Part shown: positions 26,301 through 35,406 of the stretch, piece after piece | Layout of the letters: every line of letters starts with the position of its first letter | How positions within the stretch are numbered: the stretch's first letter is position 1 | DNA from: Lunularia cruciata | Lineage: Eukaryota; Streptophyta; Marchantiopsida; Lunulariales; Lunulariaceae | Direction of reading: 5' to 3' | Assembly (NCBI GenBank): GCA_948567375.1 | Contig: OX419755.1 | Location: 52,953,001-53,017,000, forward strand | DNA length: 64,000 nucleotides | The notes under the pieces: generated by a model | The model's input: the letters and a program-made list of their open reading frames with translations, nothing else | The model's database searches: none | Told to the model about the DNA's origin: nothing | Made by a program: the position numbers and the translations under genes

Positions 26301-27129
26301 GAAAGCCGAGGAAGAAGTAGACATTGGATCGGGTTAGTAACAGATTTGAGATTTGAAGAGGCATATATGAAGAGGTGCATTGTCATTTTGGATCTACAGG
26401 TTAGAAGAGTTGTTATAGAACGGTATAGTTGTTAGTAGTGTCGTTTGCTTCACTATTTAAGAGTGGCATTTGTAGTCATATGTTGTTCAGTGCTCATAAT
26501 TTCTGAGAATAGATAAAGCAAAGTGCTATGAAGTAGTGCTCGTTGCTTGAGCTTGATTCCGAGTATCAATTTTGTGCTTGTGTTTGTGAGTGTGTGGAGA
26601 ATTTCAAAGTGCAAGTCAGTGTGTTTGTTGGATGTTGGATTCCGTAGCCTTGATTTTCACTCTGTGTGTTTGATCCTGAGTGATGTGCAATCAAAGCAAT
26701 GCCTTGATAGATGTGAGAGGAATTGTAGTGTTGGTAGTATTCTGCAGTTGTGAGTGCAGTACAAAGTTGATGTGAAGAAATTTTGATAGGAAGTTGTGCC
26801 TTTAGTGGAGGGGTGGAACACAATTCTAAGGCAAAGTTGTTTTGCAATGAAGTGCCATTTTTGGGAGAGCCTGAATCATCACAATGAAGATTGCTTGGAA
26901 AGATTTGATGGAGTTATGATTAAGAAGTGTTAATTTGTGAGGAGACTGTGAGTTAGTGCTTGTTACTCTCTTTTGGATGTGGTTTCTACCTGCGAGATTA
27001 AAGAAGCATCCAAGAAGAACTACATTGTTACTGTTTGCTTTGTATTTGGAAATTTCTGACTAGTATCTCTACAAGAACAAACTTTACTTACCTGATTACC
27101 GCAAAAGTAATATTTTTTGGGTTGTCACA
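23356..27129 (+). mobile_element. Insertion D: 3.77-kb TG...CA-bounded LTR-type element inside the RT of element C
   Basis: It begins TGTGGTACCCACA and ends GGGTTGTCACA, giving the short terminal inverted repeat TGTG..ACCC / GGGT..CACA typical of an LTR end. It splits C's RT codons: GAGGAGGAAA on the left, GATAAGTCC on the right. Left flank GGAAA (23351-23355) and right flank TGATA (27130-27134) each differ by one base from GGATA, and GGATA exactly restores the RT reading frame, so I infer a 5-bp target duplication. I find no internal LTR pair: the first ~700 bp are not repeated at the end. It could be an unusually long solo LTR, with a TATA-like TATTTAA at 26454-26460, or a LARD-like element with diverged LTRs. 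It carries a broken ORF with a long coiled coil. Confidence 0.7.
24167..26337 (+). pseudogene. Broken ORF of insertion D: helical domain followed by long coiled coil, unknown family
   Basis: Read on the plus strand, 24167-24442 is open and contains YKDLFKRGIVSALMAIL and GEPINWAKCLH; it continues in the same frame past stops with IVPFAVYFYLGLNLLNAAE. A Lys/Glu-rich stretch follows. From 25321 to 25530 and from 25543 to 26337, in one frame separated by a single TAG at 25528-25530, lies a strongly charged, heptad-like region (EEERLRELLRYLEEKIV, KLEIDKLWKDV) of more than 300 residues, clearly coiled coil. I do not recognise the globular part. It may be a structural protein of the element or a captured host gene. 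Confidence 0.5.
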
Positions 27130-27130
27130 T

Positions 27131-27604
27131 GATAAGTCCAAGACATCATTTTGGGCTATCGATCCTCACGGCAAGGATGTGTTATATCAATGGAGGTTCT
27201 TACCGTTTGGGTTAAAGAATGCTCTTGCTGAGTTCCAGAGGGTCATGGATAGGATCCTTGCTAGATTGGATTTTGCTCGATGCTATCTTGATGACATTTT
27301 GGTCTATAGCACTACTATGGAGGAGCATGAGAGACAATTGTTATAGGTGTTTGAGAGGTTGAGATCTCATGGAAAAAAATTACATCTTGGGAAGTGTAGG
27401 TTCTTCCACGAGCAGGTTGAGTATTTGGGTCACACTATCTACTCTGGAGGACTTAGTGTTCAGCAGACCAAGGTGGAGGCTATTGCACATATTCCTTGGC
27501 CTACGGATGTGAGCAAAGTGCGAGCATTCCTTGGGTTGGAAAACTTCTATCGCCGTTATGTTAGAGGATTTAGTGCCATTGCCAAGGCCTTGACGAAGCT
27601 GACC
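27131..27604 (+). pseudogene. Gypsy element C: C-terminal half of reverse transcriptase
   Basis: Continues the RT interrupted at 23355: KTSFWAIDPHGKDVLYQWRF, PFGLKNALAEFQRVMDRIL, then the catalytic CYLDDILVYS. After an in-frame TAG (27344-27346) follow the thumb/connection VEYLGHTIYSGGLSVQQTK and VRAFLGLENFYRRYVRGFS. It ends after ALTKLT, exactly at the start of element B. The RNase H and integrase parts expected next are not present beyond B. Confidence 0.9.
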
Positions 27605-28282
27605 TGTAACACCCATTTGTGCATGTGTGTGGTATTGTGATATTTAGCTTGGTATTACAAGTACTTAAGAGATATTATTTATATAGAGATAAAGGATGGT
27701 TCTATATTAGTCATGGTTAGCTAAAGTTAGTCATAGCTAAGATAGAGGGGACCTTACTTTAGAGGAAGTAGAAAAGATGAGCACTACTATTTTGGATTTT
27801 AGTGTGTTGACTTGGTATTATTCCTAGGTGTTTGGCTTTGAGGAAAGAGTTGAGAACTCTTGGGCCCGCAAACCTTTTTGTTTTGGATTCTTCTTTAGTC
27901 CAAGGATAGCCCATGTGAAGGAATCCTTGACTTAGTGGTTGGGTCAAGATAAGATCATATGCTTAGGGGAATATGCCCATGTGAATGGATATTCCTTTCT
28001 GCTTTTTGACTTTACTTGACTTTTAGTCTAGTAACTTGAGTTACTATGGTAATTAGTAACTTTGGTACGTAACTATTTCACCACTATATAAACAAGGGGT
28101 GAGGAAGTACTCATCATCCTTTCATTTGCAACTATCTCTCTCTCATTGAGTTCTCTAGTGAGCAATGTCTTGAGTCTTGGAGGAGTATGATGGAGTTGGG
28201 GTTCCTTGCCTTCTTAGTCCATGGTGCGCTACCATAATAGCCATCAAAGGTTCATCCTGAGTGAGAGACAGGCCGGCTCACA
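27605..28282 (+). repeat. 5' LTR of element B
   Basis: 678 bp, TGTAACACCC to GCCGGCTCACA. A TATA box TATATAAAC lies at 28085-28093. It lacks about 14 bp (GTGTTAGCCTTGGA region) present in the other LTRs of the family but keeps a 13-bp segment missing from its partner. Confidence 0.95.
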
Positions 28283-28286
28283 TTTT

Positions 28287-28304
28287 TGGTTCCGTTGTCG
28301 GGAT
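28287..28304 (+). promoter_or_regulatory. Primer binding site of element B
   Basis: TGGTTCCGTTGTCGGGA, four bases inside the 5' LTR. It is the same as in element A except for one C-to-T change. Confidence 0.75.
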
Positions 28305-29083
28305 CTCTCTAGAAGGCAAGATAATGTTCCGTGTCCAATTCTACATTAGGCAGAAGGAGGCTATGAGAGCTCACTTGGAGAGAACATTAGGAGAGGAGAG
28401 GGCTGAACTTATGTTAGAGAACCAAGATCCATTTGTATACCCTGTAGTTCATTATGATGTCTTTGAGGTGATTTTGTACATCTTGTACACATGAGAGGAA
28501 TTGGAGAGATTGTGTGAGGTGGATTGCAGATTTTGGGGATTAAGGTGATTTTGGGCAAAATCTCAAGTTTGAGATCTGGACTTGAGATTTCTACACATGA
28601 TAGCTTGGGTTATCTTTCAGTTAGCACATTTAAAATTATTGTGAGAGCTTCTATGCGCACTGGGCTAGAATTTTTGAAAGTTGATAGGGTAAAGTGCTCC
28701 CGCAACTGCATGCTCTGTGGAAAATTGTCCAGAGTCTGCCATTTCTTCAATTTTCAGTGAATTGTCCTGAAAATTTCCGAAAACATTGAGTGCATTGTAT
28801 CCTACCTGCTACCACAAAAATTAGAGAGAGATTGTTCTTGCGCAAGGAGAAATGAGTTTTTGAAGTGAGGGGGGTGGTTTTCAGACCAAATCTGAAATTT
28901 GTGTGCTGAATAGAAAGGTGTCCAGGCCAAATGGATCGATGAAAAGATCTGAAATTTTGCAGGGAGAAATATCATGGAGTTGTGATCAAGTGTGCAAAAT
29001 TTCAAAGGACTGTGACATAGTGGTTGGGATATTTGAGTGATATTGTGAGGAAGGGTCAATTCTGCAGAGTGAAGATCTCATGC

Positions 29084-29579
29084 ATGAGGAGTTTGAGATC
29101 AACAAAAAGCATGTTTGAGTGTTTAGATTCATCTTGGGAACATGGAGTGTCATCAAGAGTGGAAATTGAGATTATGCAAGGTTCCCCAAGGGTTTGAGGT
29201 GATTTTAGGGGTGGATTTGAGGAAAAGAGAGTTTACAATAGAATTTGAAGAGAGTGTTGAGAGGATCCAAAAACCTACACCACTTGGAGGAAAGAGTGAG
29301 TCTAAGTGCTTTCTATGTAGAGAGAAGGGACATAAGGCAAGTTCATGTCCATTGACCTTTGAGAGCAAGAGATTGAGGGAAAGGAGAGGCTTACTTGACT
29401 TGGGTTTGCATGTTGGACCTTCTTCACCAAGATTGGGAGGGAGAAGATCTAAGACCAAGGAGTTGTGTGAGGTTTGTGGAGTTGAAGGACTTCCAAAAGG
29501 ACATGAGTGTAGTGGAGTAAAATCACTTTTGGAGACTTTGGTGAAGGATCTTGGAGAGAGTCTTAGTACAGCTACATAA
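29084..29579 (+). pseudogene. Extra zinc-finger ORF upstream of gag in element B, one frameshift
   Basis: Counterpart of the 176-aa ORF of element A (20604-21134). The ATG at 29084 begins MRSLRSTK, but one extra A near 29161-29165 shifts the frame; the remainder is open from 29142 to 29579. The first knuckle reads CFLCREKGHKASSC, and the second cluster CEVCGVEGLPKGHEC is unchanged. The stop lies earlier than in A. The 270 bp from here to the gag ATG at 29849 contain no ORF. Confidence 0.75.
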
Positions 29580-29848
29580 ATACTACCACCTTCATCAGCT
29601 AGTTCTCAAGATTAGTGATGGAGATAATCTTTCAACTTATGGATAAACTATCCATGAGAGTTAGATTAATATGCACTCTAGGATTTGATGTTGCTATAGA
29701 AATCTTGGAGCAACCTGAACCTTTTGTGTTCCCTAGGGTGGATTACTCTTAAATGGTGTTAGTCATGTATATACTCTATTAGTAATAGAGTGAGAGAAAA
29801 GAAAAAAAAAAGAATTTTGAGAGAAAAGAAAGATAGTGAGAGGTTAAG

Positions 29849-30586
29849 ATGGGGAAACTTCCGGTTTTCTTTTGCAAGGATGGAGAAGATGTGGAGGCCT
29901 TTGTGAGAGACTTCAAGAGAACTTGCATAGGAAACAATGAGAGGAGGAAGAATGAGTGGGCCTCATTATTACCAGATTTCTTTGAGGATGCAGCACTTAC
30001 ATGGTATGAGTCAGAATACCAAAAGAGAGATAGGAGAGATGGGGAAGAGGAGTCTTGGGAGACTTTGACTTCAGCACTCATTGAGAACTTTCTTCTTGAT
30101 GAGAGTTATGAGAGATTGATGAGTGAGGTTACATTTCTCAAGCAAGGAGAAGGAGAGGAAGTGAGAGTCTATGTGGAAAGAGTGGAAAAGTTAGAGTCTA
30201 GATTTTGCATAGTGTTGAGGAAGGGTGGGGATGATGTGGAGACTACAATGATTGGCATAGGGGCCATGCTCACCAAGAATTTTGTGGGAGGGTTGAGACC
30301 ACAAATTAGAAGCAAGGTGAGATATGAAAAACCTTCTCCCAAGGTTGAAGCTATCAAGATTGCAATTTGTATGGAGGAGAGTTTGGAAGGGGATGAGAGT
30401 GATTTGGTGGTGAAGGAGGTTGTGTGTCCTCCTCAAGGCTACAAGTATGGTGGAACTTCTGATACTTCGGTGACAAGGGTTGCACCACAAGTAGTTGCTC
30501 CAGTTCTTGCACCTCCACCAAAAGATCCACTCCAAACCATCACAGAACAACTTGCGGATCTCAAGATCAATGTGGTGCAACTATGA
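29849..30586 (+). CDS. Gag protein of element B, 245 codons before a stop
   Basis: Capsid-type retrotransposon gag. The ATG at 29849 gives MGKLPVFFCKDGEDVEAF. The Retrotrans_gag-like core includes EWASLLPDFFEDAALTWY and VRVYVERVEKLESRFCIVL, then FVGGLRPQIRSKVRYEKP. A TGA ends it at 30584-30586 where element A has TGG, so a Trp codon has mutated and the normal polyprotein ran on into the zinc knuckle. Readthrough is not implied, because A shows a sense codon there. Confidence 0.88.
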   Translation: MGKLPVFFCKDGEDVEAFVRDFKRTCIGNNERRKNEWASLLPDFFEDAALTWYESEYQKRDRRDGEEESWETLTSALIENFLLDESYERLMSEVTFLKQGEGEEVRVYVERVEKLESRFCIVLRKGGDDVETTMIGIGAMLTKNFVGGLRPQIRSKVRYEKPSPKVEAIKIAICMEESLEGDESDLVVKEVVCPPQGYKYGGTSDTSVTRVAPQVVAPVLAPPPKDPLQTITEQLADLKINVVQL

Positions 30587-31843
30587 GAGAAGAGAGAGGT
30601 GGATCAGAATGTAGGGAGAGGGCTTAGGAGTTATGGAAACTATCCATATAGAGGAGTTCAACCAGCCAACAATTTCAATGATAGAAATTGTTTTGGTTGT
30701 GGAGGAAGAGGCCATATCCAAAGGAATTGCCCAAATTCCACTTACCATGGAGGAAGGAGTTATGAGGGAGCCAATAGAGGGAAAGAGGGAGGTAGTGAAA
30801 CCCAAGTGGCTCCTAATCCCAAAAAAGGTAAGGGGATAGCATCCATAGATGTGGTTGAGAGCAAGTATGAGAAGGGAGAGTGCTCAAACTCCAAGGGTCT
30901 TAATTTGGAGCTTTTGGCACAAGAGAAGAAGAGAGCTCGTTTTGCAGAGGATGTTCACTCTTCTCAAGGATTTACTTCAAGCAAGGATACTCCTATGTCT
31001 ACTAGGAGCACTCACACCTCAACACCATCAACAACAAAGACTCCAAGGAAGAAGTTGGGGATGGAGGATCTCTTGATTTCAAAGCAACAATGGAACTACA
31101 ATGTGTTGGAAGATGTTGGTAGTCACAAGGCTAACATCACAGTGGGCCAATTAATTGCTTTGAACCCTACCTTGAGAAAGGAGCTTAGAGGTGGTTTGAG
31201 TTCTACAAGGAGCAAGAAGAAGAAGAAGGCAAAAGTTCCAGTATCAATGGGGGTGGTGGATGCCAAGCCAGCACCATGGGAGGCTTGTGAATATGCCTCC
31301 AAGATTGATGTGAGAGTGAATGGTCACAACATCAAGGATGCATTGGTTGATGGAGGATCAGCAGTGAATGCCATGTCAGAAAGGTTGATGAAGAAGTTGG
31401 GTATGATACCCTCAAGACCTTCAACATTTTTGGTGAGCATGGCAAACAAGCAACAAGTTCGACCAGTAGGGGTGATGGATAAGGTGGTAGTTTCAGTTAT
31501 GGGAGTTCAAAATCTCATGACTTTCCAAGTCTTGAAGGATTCAAGCTATGACTTACTTCTTGGGAGGCCATGGTTGAGAGTAGCACGCACAACTGATCGA
31601 TGGCACAAAGGGTACTTGAGGATTGGGCCATCAAACCATAGAGTCACAGTTCCTGTGACTAACACCACCAATACTTCACATTCAGATACACCATCTTCTG
31701 ATTATTGGGAATCAGATTCTGAAGAAGGAGCTTCAGGTGTGGACACAAGCATGGAAGAGGAGACTTCCATGGAGGAGGATGAATCTAAATCTGATTCAGA
31801 TGTGTATCCTTTGTGTGCTATGGATTTTGCACCTAAGCCATAG
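30587..31843 (+). pseudogene. Zinc knuckle and aspartic protease region of element B
   Basis: In the same frame as gag, directly after its TGA. It has the nucleocapsid knuckle CFGCGGRGHIQRNC (CX2CX4HX4C) near 30690, a Ser/Lys-rich linker, then the protease DALVDGGSAVNAM with a DGG catalytic triplet where DS/TG is commoner, and YDLLLGRPWLR. An acidic stretch (EEETSMEEDESKSDSD) follows. The frame ends at TAG 31841-31843 where A has GAG. Just downstream a 7-bp insertion near 31932-31940 (extra ATAATAA) shifts the frame into pol. Confidence 0.87.
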
Positions 31844-31913
31844 GTTTTGAACGACATAGATAAATCACCATTGACACTTGAGGAGGTAGAGAGAAGGTTA
31901 GCTACCCTCAAGT

Positions 31914-34679
31914 ATGGTCCAAATGTTACCAAATAATAAGGAGGAGAAGGTGAGATTTGAGGAGATTTTCCGCAAGTTCATCCATGTGTTTGCTTTTAGT
32001 TACAAGGATTTGAAGGAAGTCACCTTGGAGGAGCACAAGATAGAGGTAGAGTCACATGCAAGACCAATCCGCCAAAAGCAACGTCGCATTAGCCCACCAA
32101 TATCTTTGGTTGTGAAGGAGGAGATTGATAAGCTCAAGGAGGCTAGATTTATCTTTGAGGTGGAGAATTCAGAATGGGTGTCTCCAATTGTCATTGTGAA
32201 GAAAAAGAATGGCAAGCTTCGGGTATGTGTGGATTACAAGAAGCTCAATGCTGTTACCAAGAAGGACTACTACCCATTGCCATTCATTGATGAGATCTTG
32301 GAGGAGGTTGCAGGTCATAGGAGGTACAGTTTTGGAGATGGTTATAGTGGATATAATCAAATCAAGATTGCACCAGAGCATCAACAACTCACCACATTCA
32401 CCACACCTTGGGGAACTTACGCTTTCAAGGTCATGCCTTTTGGGCTTTGCAATGCTCCAGCCACATTCCAACGGTTCATGAACAAGGTATTTGAACCTTT
32501 CATTGGGAAATTTGTGAGAGACTTCATTGATGACTTTTGTGTCTATGGGAGCAAGGAGGAGCACTTTGAGCACCTAATCAAAGTCTTGCAACGCTTGGAT
32601 GAGGCAAATGCATCACTCAACCCAAAGAAGTGCATTTTTGGATGTGAAGAAGGTCTACTTTTGGGGCACATCATCTCCAAGGATGGAATAGCAGTTGATC
32701 CTGAGAAGGTGAGCAAAATCTCAGACCTTCCATTCCCTTCAAGCTTGACAAAGTTACGCCAATTCTTGGGGATGGTTGGGTACTATAGGAGGTTCATCTT
32801 CTCATTTTCTAACAAGGCTTATGCATTGACCATCTACATGAAGAAGGGTGTAGATTACATGGTGATTTTGGAAGACAAGGAGGCTCTCAAAGCTTTTGAG
32901 GAGCTCAAGCAATCCCTTGATGTAGCTCCAATTCTTGCTAAACCTGATTGGAGTAAACCTTTCATCCTCTACACTGATGCTTCTAATGTAGCTATAGGAT
33001 GCACTCTTAGTCAATTAGACCAAGATGGGCATGATCATCCAATAGCTTATGCTAGTAGGCAGATGGTTTCAGCAGAGAAGAACTACTCTGTCACGGAGAG
33101 AGAATGGTTGGCAGTGATCTTTGGTCTCAAGAAGTTTAGACACTACTTGATTGGAGGGAAAGCCACCATTGTCACGGATCACAAGGCTTTGAAGTACATC
33201 TTCAACAAGCCTAATGTTGAAGGGAGACTAGCAAGGTGGATGATACTCTTGTCTGAGTATGACTACACCATTGAAGATAGGCCAGGAAAGAAACATGCAA
33301 ATGCTGATTTATTATCTAGAGCCTATGATCATGATGGAGATGAGCCAGTGGATGATTCCTTCCCGGATGAGGAGCTCATGACAATCTCAGTCACTCAAGA
33401 GGTTCCAATGGAGTACAAGGAGATTGTGGATTTTGTGACAAAAGGTAACTATCCAGAAGGGATGCATGCTAGGGAGAGGAAGGCCCTTGCAGCAAGATCT
33501 AGACCTTACACAATGGTGGAGGATATTCTTTTTCACCAAGGAGCAGATGGTCTTCTTCGAAGAGCAGTGGGTAAGGAAGAGTCTATCCTACTCATAAAGG
33601 AGTTTCATGAAGGTTTAGTATGTGGAGGACACTTTGCAGGAAAGGTGACTGCTTTCAAGATTCTAGATGCAGGTTACCATTGGAGAGGGATTTTCAAGGA
33701 TTGTCTTGATTATTGCAAAACTTGTCATGTTTGTCAAGCTTTTGCTAAAAAGTCTACATCCACTCCACCACTTAGATCAATTCCATTGCTAGGACCTTTT
33801 GAGAAGTGGGGAATTGATTTTGTAGGTCCTCTCAATAGAACCCCAAGGAACAATCGGTACATTGTGGTAGTTACTGATTATCTTACCAAGTGGGTTGAGG
33901 CTAGACCATTGAGGGACAAGAATGAAGATGAAGTGGGTAGATTTCTTTATGAACGCATTATCACTAGGTTTGGATGCCCTTTGGAGTTGGTTTCTGATAG
34001 AGGAGGAGAGTTTACAGGAAGCATTACTACAGCCATGCTACGACATTTCTCTATCACACATAGAGTAACTACATCCTATAAGCCAAATTCCAATGGCTTG
34101 GCAGAGAGAACCAATCAGACCTTGTGCATGATGTTGGCCAAAGATGCCGAAATGGAGGGGGCTAAACATCATTGGGACAAGAGGATTCATGCAGTTTTGT
34201 GGGAGTATAGGACAACCATGAAAACTTCCACTGGATATTCTCCATTTCAATTGGTGTATGGTATTGAGTCTACCTTACCTATTCACTTTGATCTTCCTAC
34301 CTTCCAAAGCATTCATAGGGGATTGAAGAAAGCACAAGGAGGTGATGCAGAGAAGTCAAGGAAGGATCAACTCATGGAATTGGAAGAGGCAAGAGTAGTT
34401 GCTATGGTTCAAGTGGAGCAAGCCCAAAGGAAACAAAAGGAGAGCTATGATAAGAGGCAAGACAAGAAGAAGGTGGAGCCTTTCAAAGAAGGTGATTGGG
34501 TAATGTTGTTTGATTCCATTCGATTCAAGAGAGTGAAAAAGAAGTTTTTGCCTAAGTACTTTGGACCTTTCATAGTGGAGAAGGTGTGGGGCAATTACAC
34601 CTATGATCTCAAGGAGTTGGGAGGAAGATACTTTGATAGGATTAACCATGATAAGTTGAAGATGTACCATAGAAGGTAG
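31914..34679 (+). CDS. Pol of element B: RT, RNase H and integrase in one 921-codon frame
   Basis: Domains in order: RT (about residues 40-290) with LRVCVDYKKLNAVTKKDYYP, PFGLCNAPATFQRFMNKVF and the catalytic FIDDF; RNase H (about 340-470) with LYTDASNVAIGCTLS, EREWLAVIFGLKKFRHYL and TDHKALKYI; integrase zinc region HEGLVCGGHFAG..CKTCHVCQ; integrase core with FEKWGIDFVGPL, LELVSDRGGEFTG and the NGLAERT glutamate; and a C-terminal GPF motif (KYFGPFIVEKV). It ends YHRR before the polypurine tract. There is no chromodomain, so it is a non-chromovirus gypsy. The first ~8 residues derive from the frameshifted junction, so the original start lay in the upstream polyprotein. Confidence 0.95.
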   Translation: MVQMLPNNKEEKVRFEEIFRKFIHVFAFSYKDLKEVTLEEHKIEVESHARPIRQKQRRISPPISLVVKEEIDKLKEARFIFEVENSEWVSPIVIVKKKNGKLRVCVDYKKLNAVTKKDYYPLPFIDEILEEVAGHRRYSFGDGYSGYNQIKIAPEHQQLTTFTTPWGTYAFKVMPFGLCNAPATFQRFMNKVFEPFIGKFVRDFIDDFCVYGSKEEHFEHLIKVLQRLDEANASLNPKKCIFGCEEGLLLGHIISKDGIAVDPEKVSKISDLPFPSSLTKLRQFLGMVGYYRRFIFSFSNKAYALTIYMKKGVDYMVILEDKEALKAFEELKQSLDVAPILAKPDWSKPFILYTDASNVAIGCTLSQLDQDGHDHPIAYASRQMVSAEKNYSVTEREWLAVIFGLKKFRHYLIGGKATIVTDHKALKYIFNKPNVEGRLARWMILLSEYDYTIEDRPGKKHANADLLSRAYDHDGDEPVDDSFPDEELMTISVTQEVPMEYKEIVDFVTKGNYPEGMHARERKALAARSRPYTMVEDILFHQGADGLLRRAVGKEESILLIKEFHEGLVCGGHFAGKVTAFKILDAGYHWRGIFKDCLDYCKTCHVCQAFAKKSTSTPPLRSIPLLGPFEKWGIDFVGPLNRTPRNNRYIVVVTDYLTKWVEARPLRDKNEDEVGRFLYERIITRFGCPLELVSDRGGEFTGSITTAMLRHFSITHRVTTSYKPNSNGLAERTNQTLCMMLAKDAEMEGAKHHWDKRIHAVLWEYRTTMKTSTGYSPFQLVYGIESTLPIHFDLPTFQSIHRGLKKAQGGDAEKSRKDQLMELEEARVVAMVQVEQAQRKQKESYDKRQDKKKVEPFKEGDWVMLFDSIRFKRVKKKFLPKYFGPFIVEKVWGNYTYDLKELGGRYFDRINHDKLKMYHRR

Positions 34680-34716
34680 AGAGACCTTCACTTTGAAGAC
34701 AAAGTAAAAACTTAGT

Positions 34717-34727
34717 CCGGGGGTAAA
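34717..34727 (+). promoter_or_regulatory. Polypurine tract of element B
   Basis: CCGGGGGTAAA directly before the 3' LTR, identical to the tract of element A. Confidence 0.8.
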
Positions 34728-35406
34728 TGTAACACACATTTGTGCATGTGTGTGGTATTGTGATATTTAGCTTGGTATTACAAGTACTTAAGAGATATTA
34801 TTTATATAGAGATAAAGGATGGTTCTATATTAGTCATGGTTAGCTAAAGTTAGTCATAGCTAAGATAGATGGGACCTTACTTTAGAGGAAGTAGAAAAGA
34901 TGAGCACCACTATTTTGGATTTTAGTGTGTTGACTTGGTATTATTCCTAGGTGTTTGGCTTTGGGGAAAGAGTTGAGAACTCTTGGGCCCGCAAGCCTTT
35001 TTGTTTTGGATTCTTCTTTAGTCCAAGGATAGCCCATGTGAAGGAATCCTTGCTTTAGTGGTTGGGTCAAGATAAGGGGAATATGCCCATGTGAATGGAT
35101 ATTCCTTTCTACTTTTTAACTTTACTTGACTTTTAGTCTAGTAACTTGAGTTACTACGGTAATTAGTAACTTTGGTACGTAACTATTTCACAAGTATATA
35201 AACAAGGGGTGAGGAGGTACTCATCATCCTTTCATTTGCAACTATCTCTCTCTCATTGGGTTCTCTAGTGAGCAATGTCTTGAGTCTTGGAGTGTTAGCC
35301 TTGGAGGAGTATGATGGAGTTGGGGTTCCTTGCCTTCTTAGTCCATGGTGCGCTACCATAATAGCCATCAAAGGTTCATCCTGAGTGAGAGACAGGCCGG
35401 CTCACA
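34728..35406 (+). repeat. 3' LTR of element B
   Basis: 679 bp, TGTAACACAC to GCCGGCTCACA, colinear with 27605-28282 apart from two short indels and scattered substitutions. Confidence 0.95.

Larger units (their letters stand above)
27605..35406 (+). mobile_element. Ty3/gypsy LTR retrotransposon B (7.8 kb, plus strand)
   Basis: Same family as element A, in the opposite orientation. Order: 5' LTR 27605-28282, PBS, extra zinc-finger ORF, gag, protease, RT-RNase H-integrase, PPT, 3' LTR 34728-35406. The pol is a single 921-codon frame, but gag, protease and pol are separated by point stops and a 7-bp insertion. Flanks do not match: TGACC on the left (C-family RT), GTTCT on the right (unrelated DNA). 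A simple insertion with an intact target duplication is therefore not supported. Confidence 0.96.

Noticed and set aside
30584-30586. Programmed stop-codon readthrough between gag and pol in element B
   Set aside because: Element A has TGG at the same place, so this is a point mutation, not a conserved recoding signal.
31702-34739. Several 70-134-codon minus-strand ORFs opposite element B pol
   Set aside because: They are antisense shadows of a well-supported pol and mirror the same shadows in element A.
14804-35406. Simple inversion between A and B explaining the mismatched flanks
   Set aside because: Swapping the flanks in silico pairs AGCCC with GGTCA and TGTCC with GTTCT, which do not match either.
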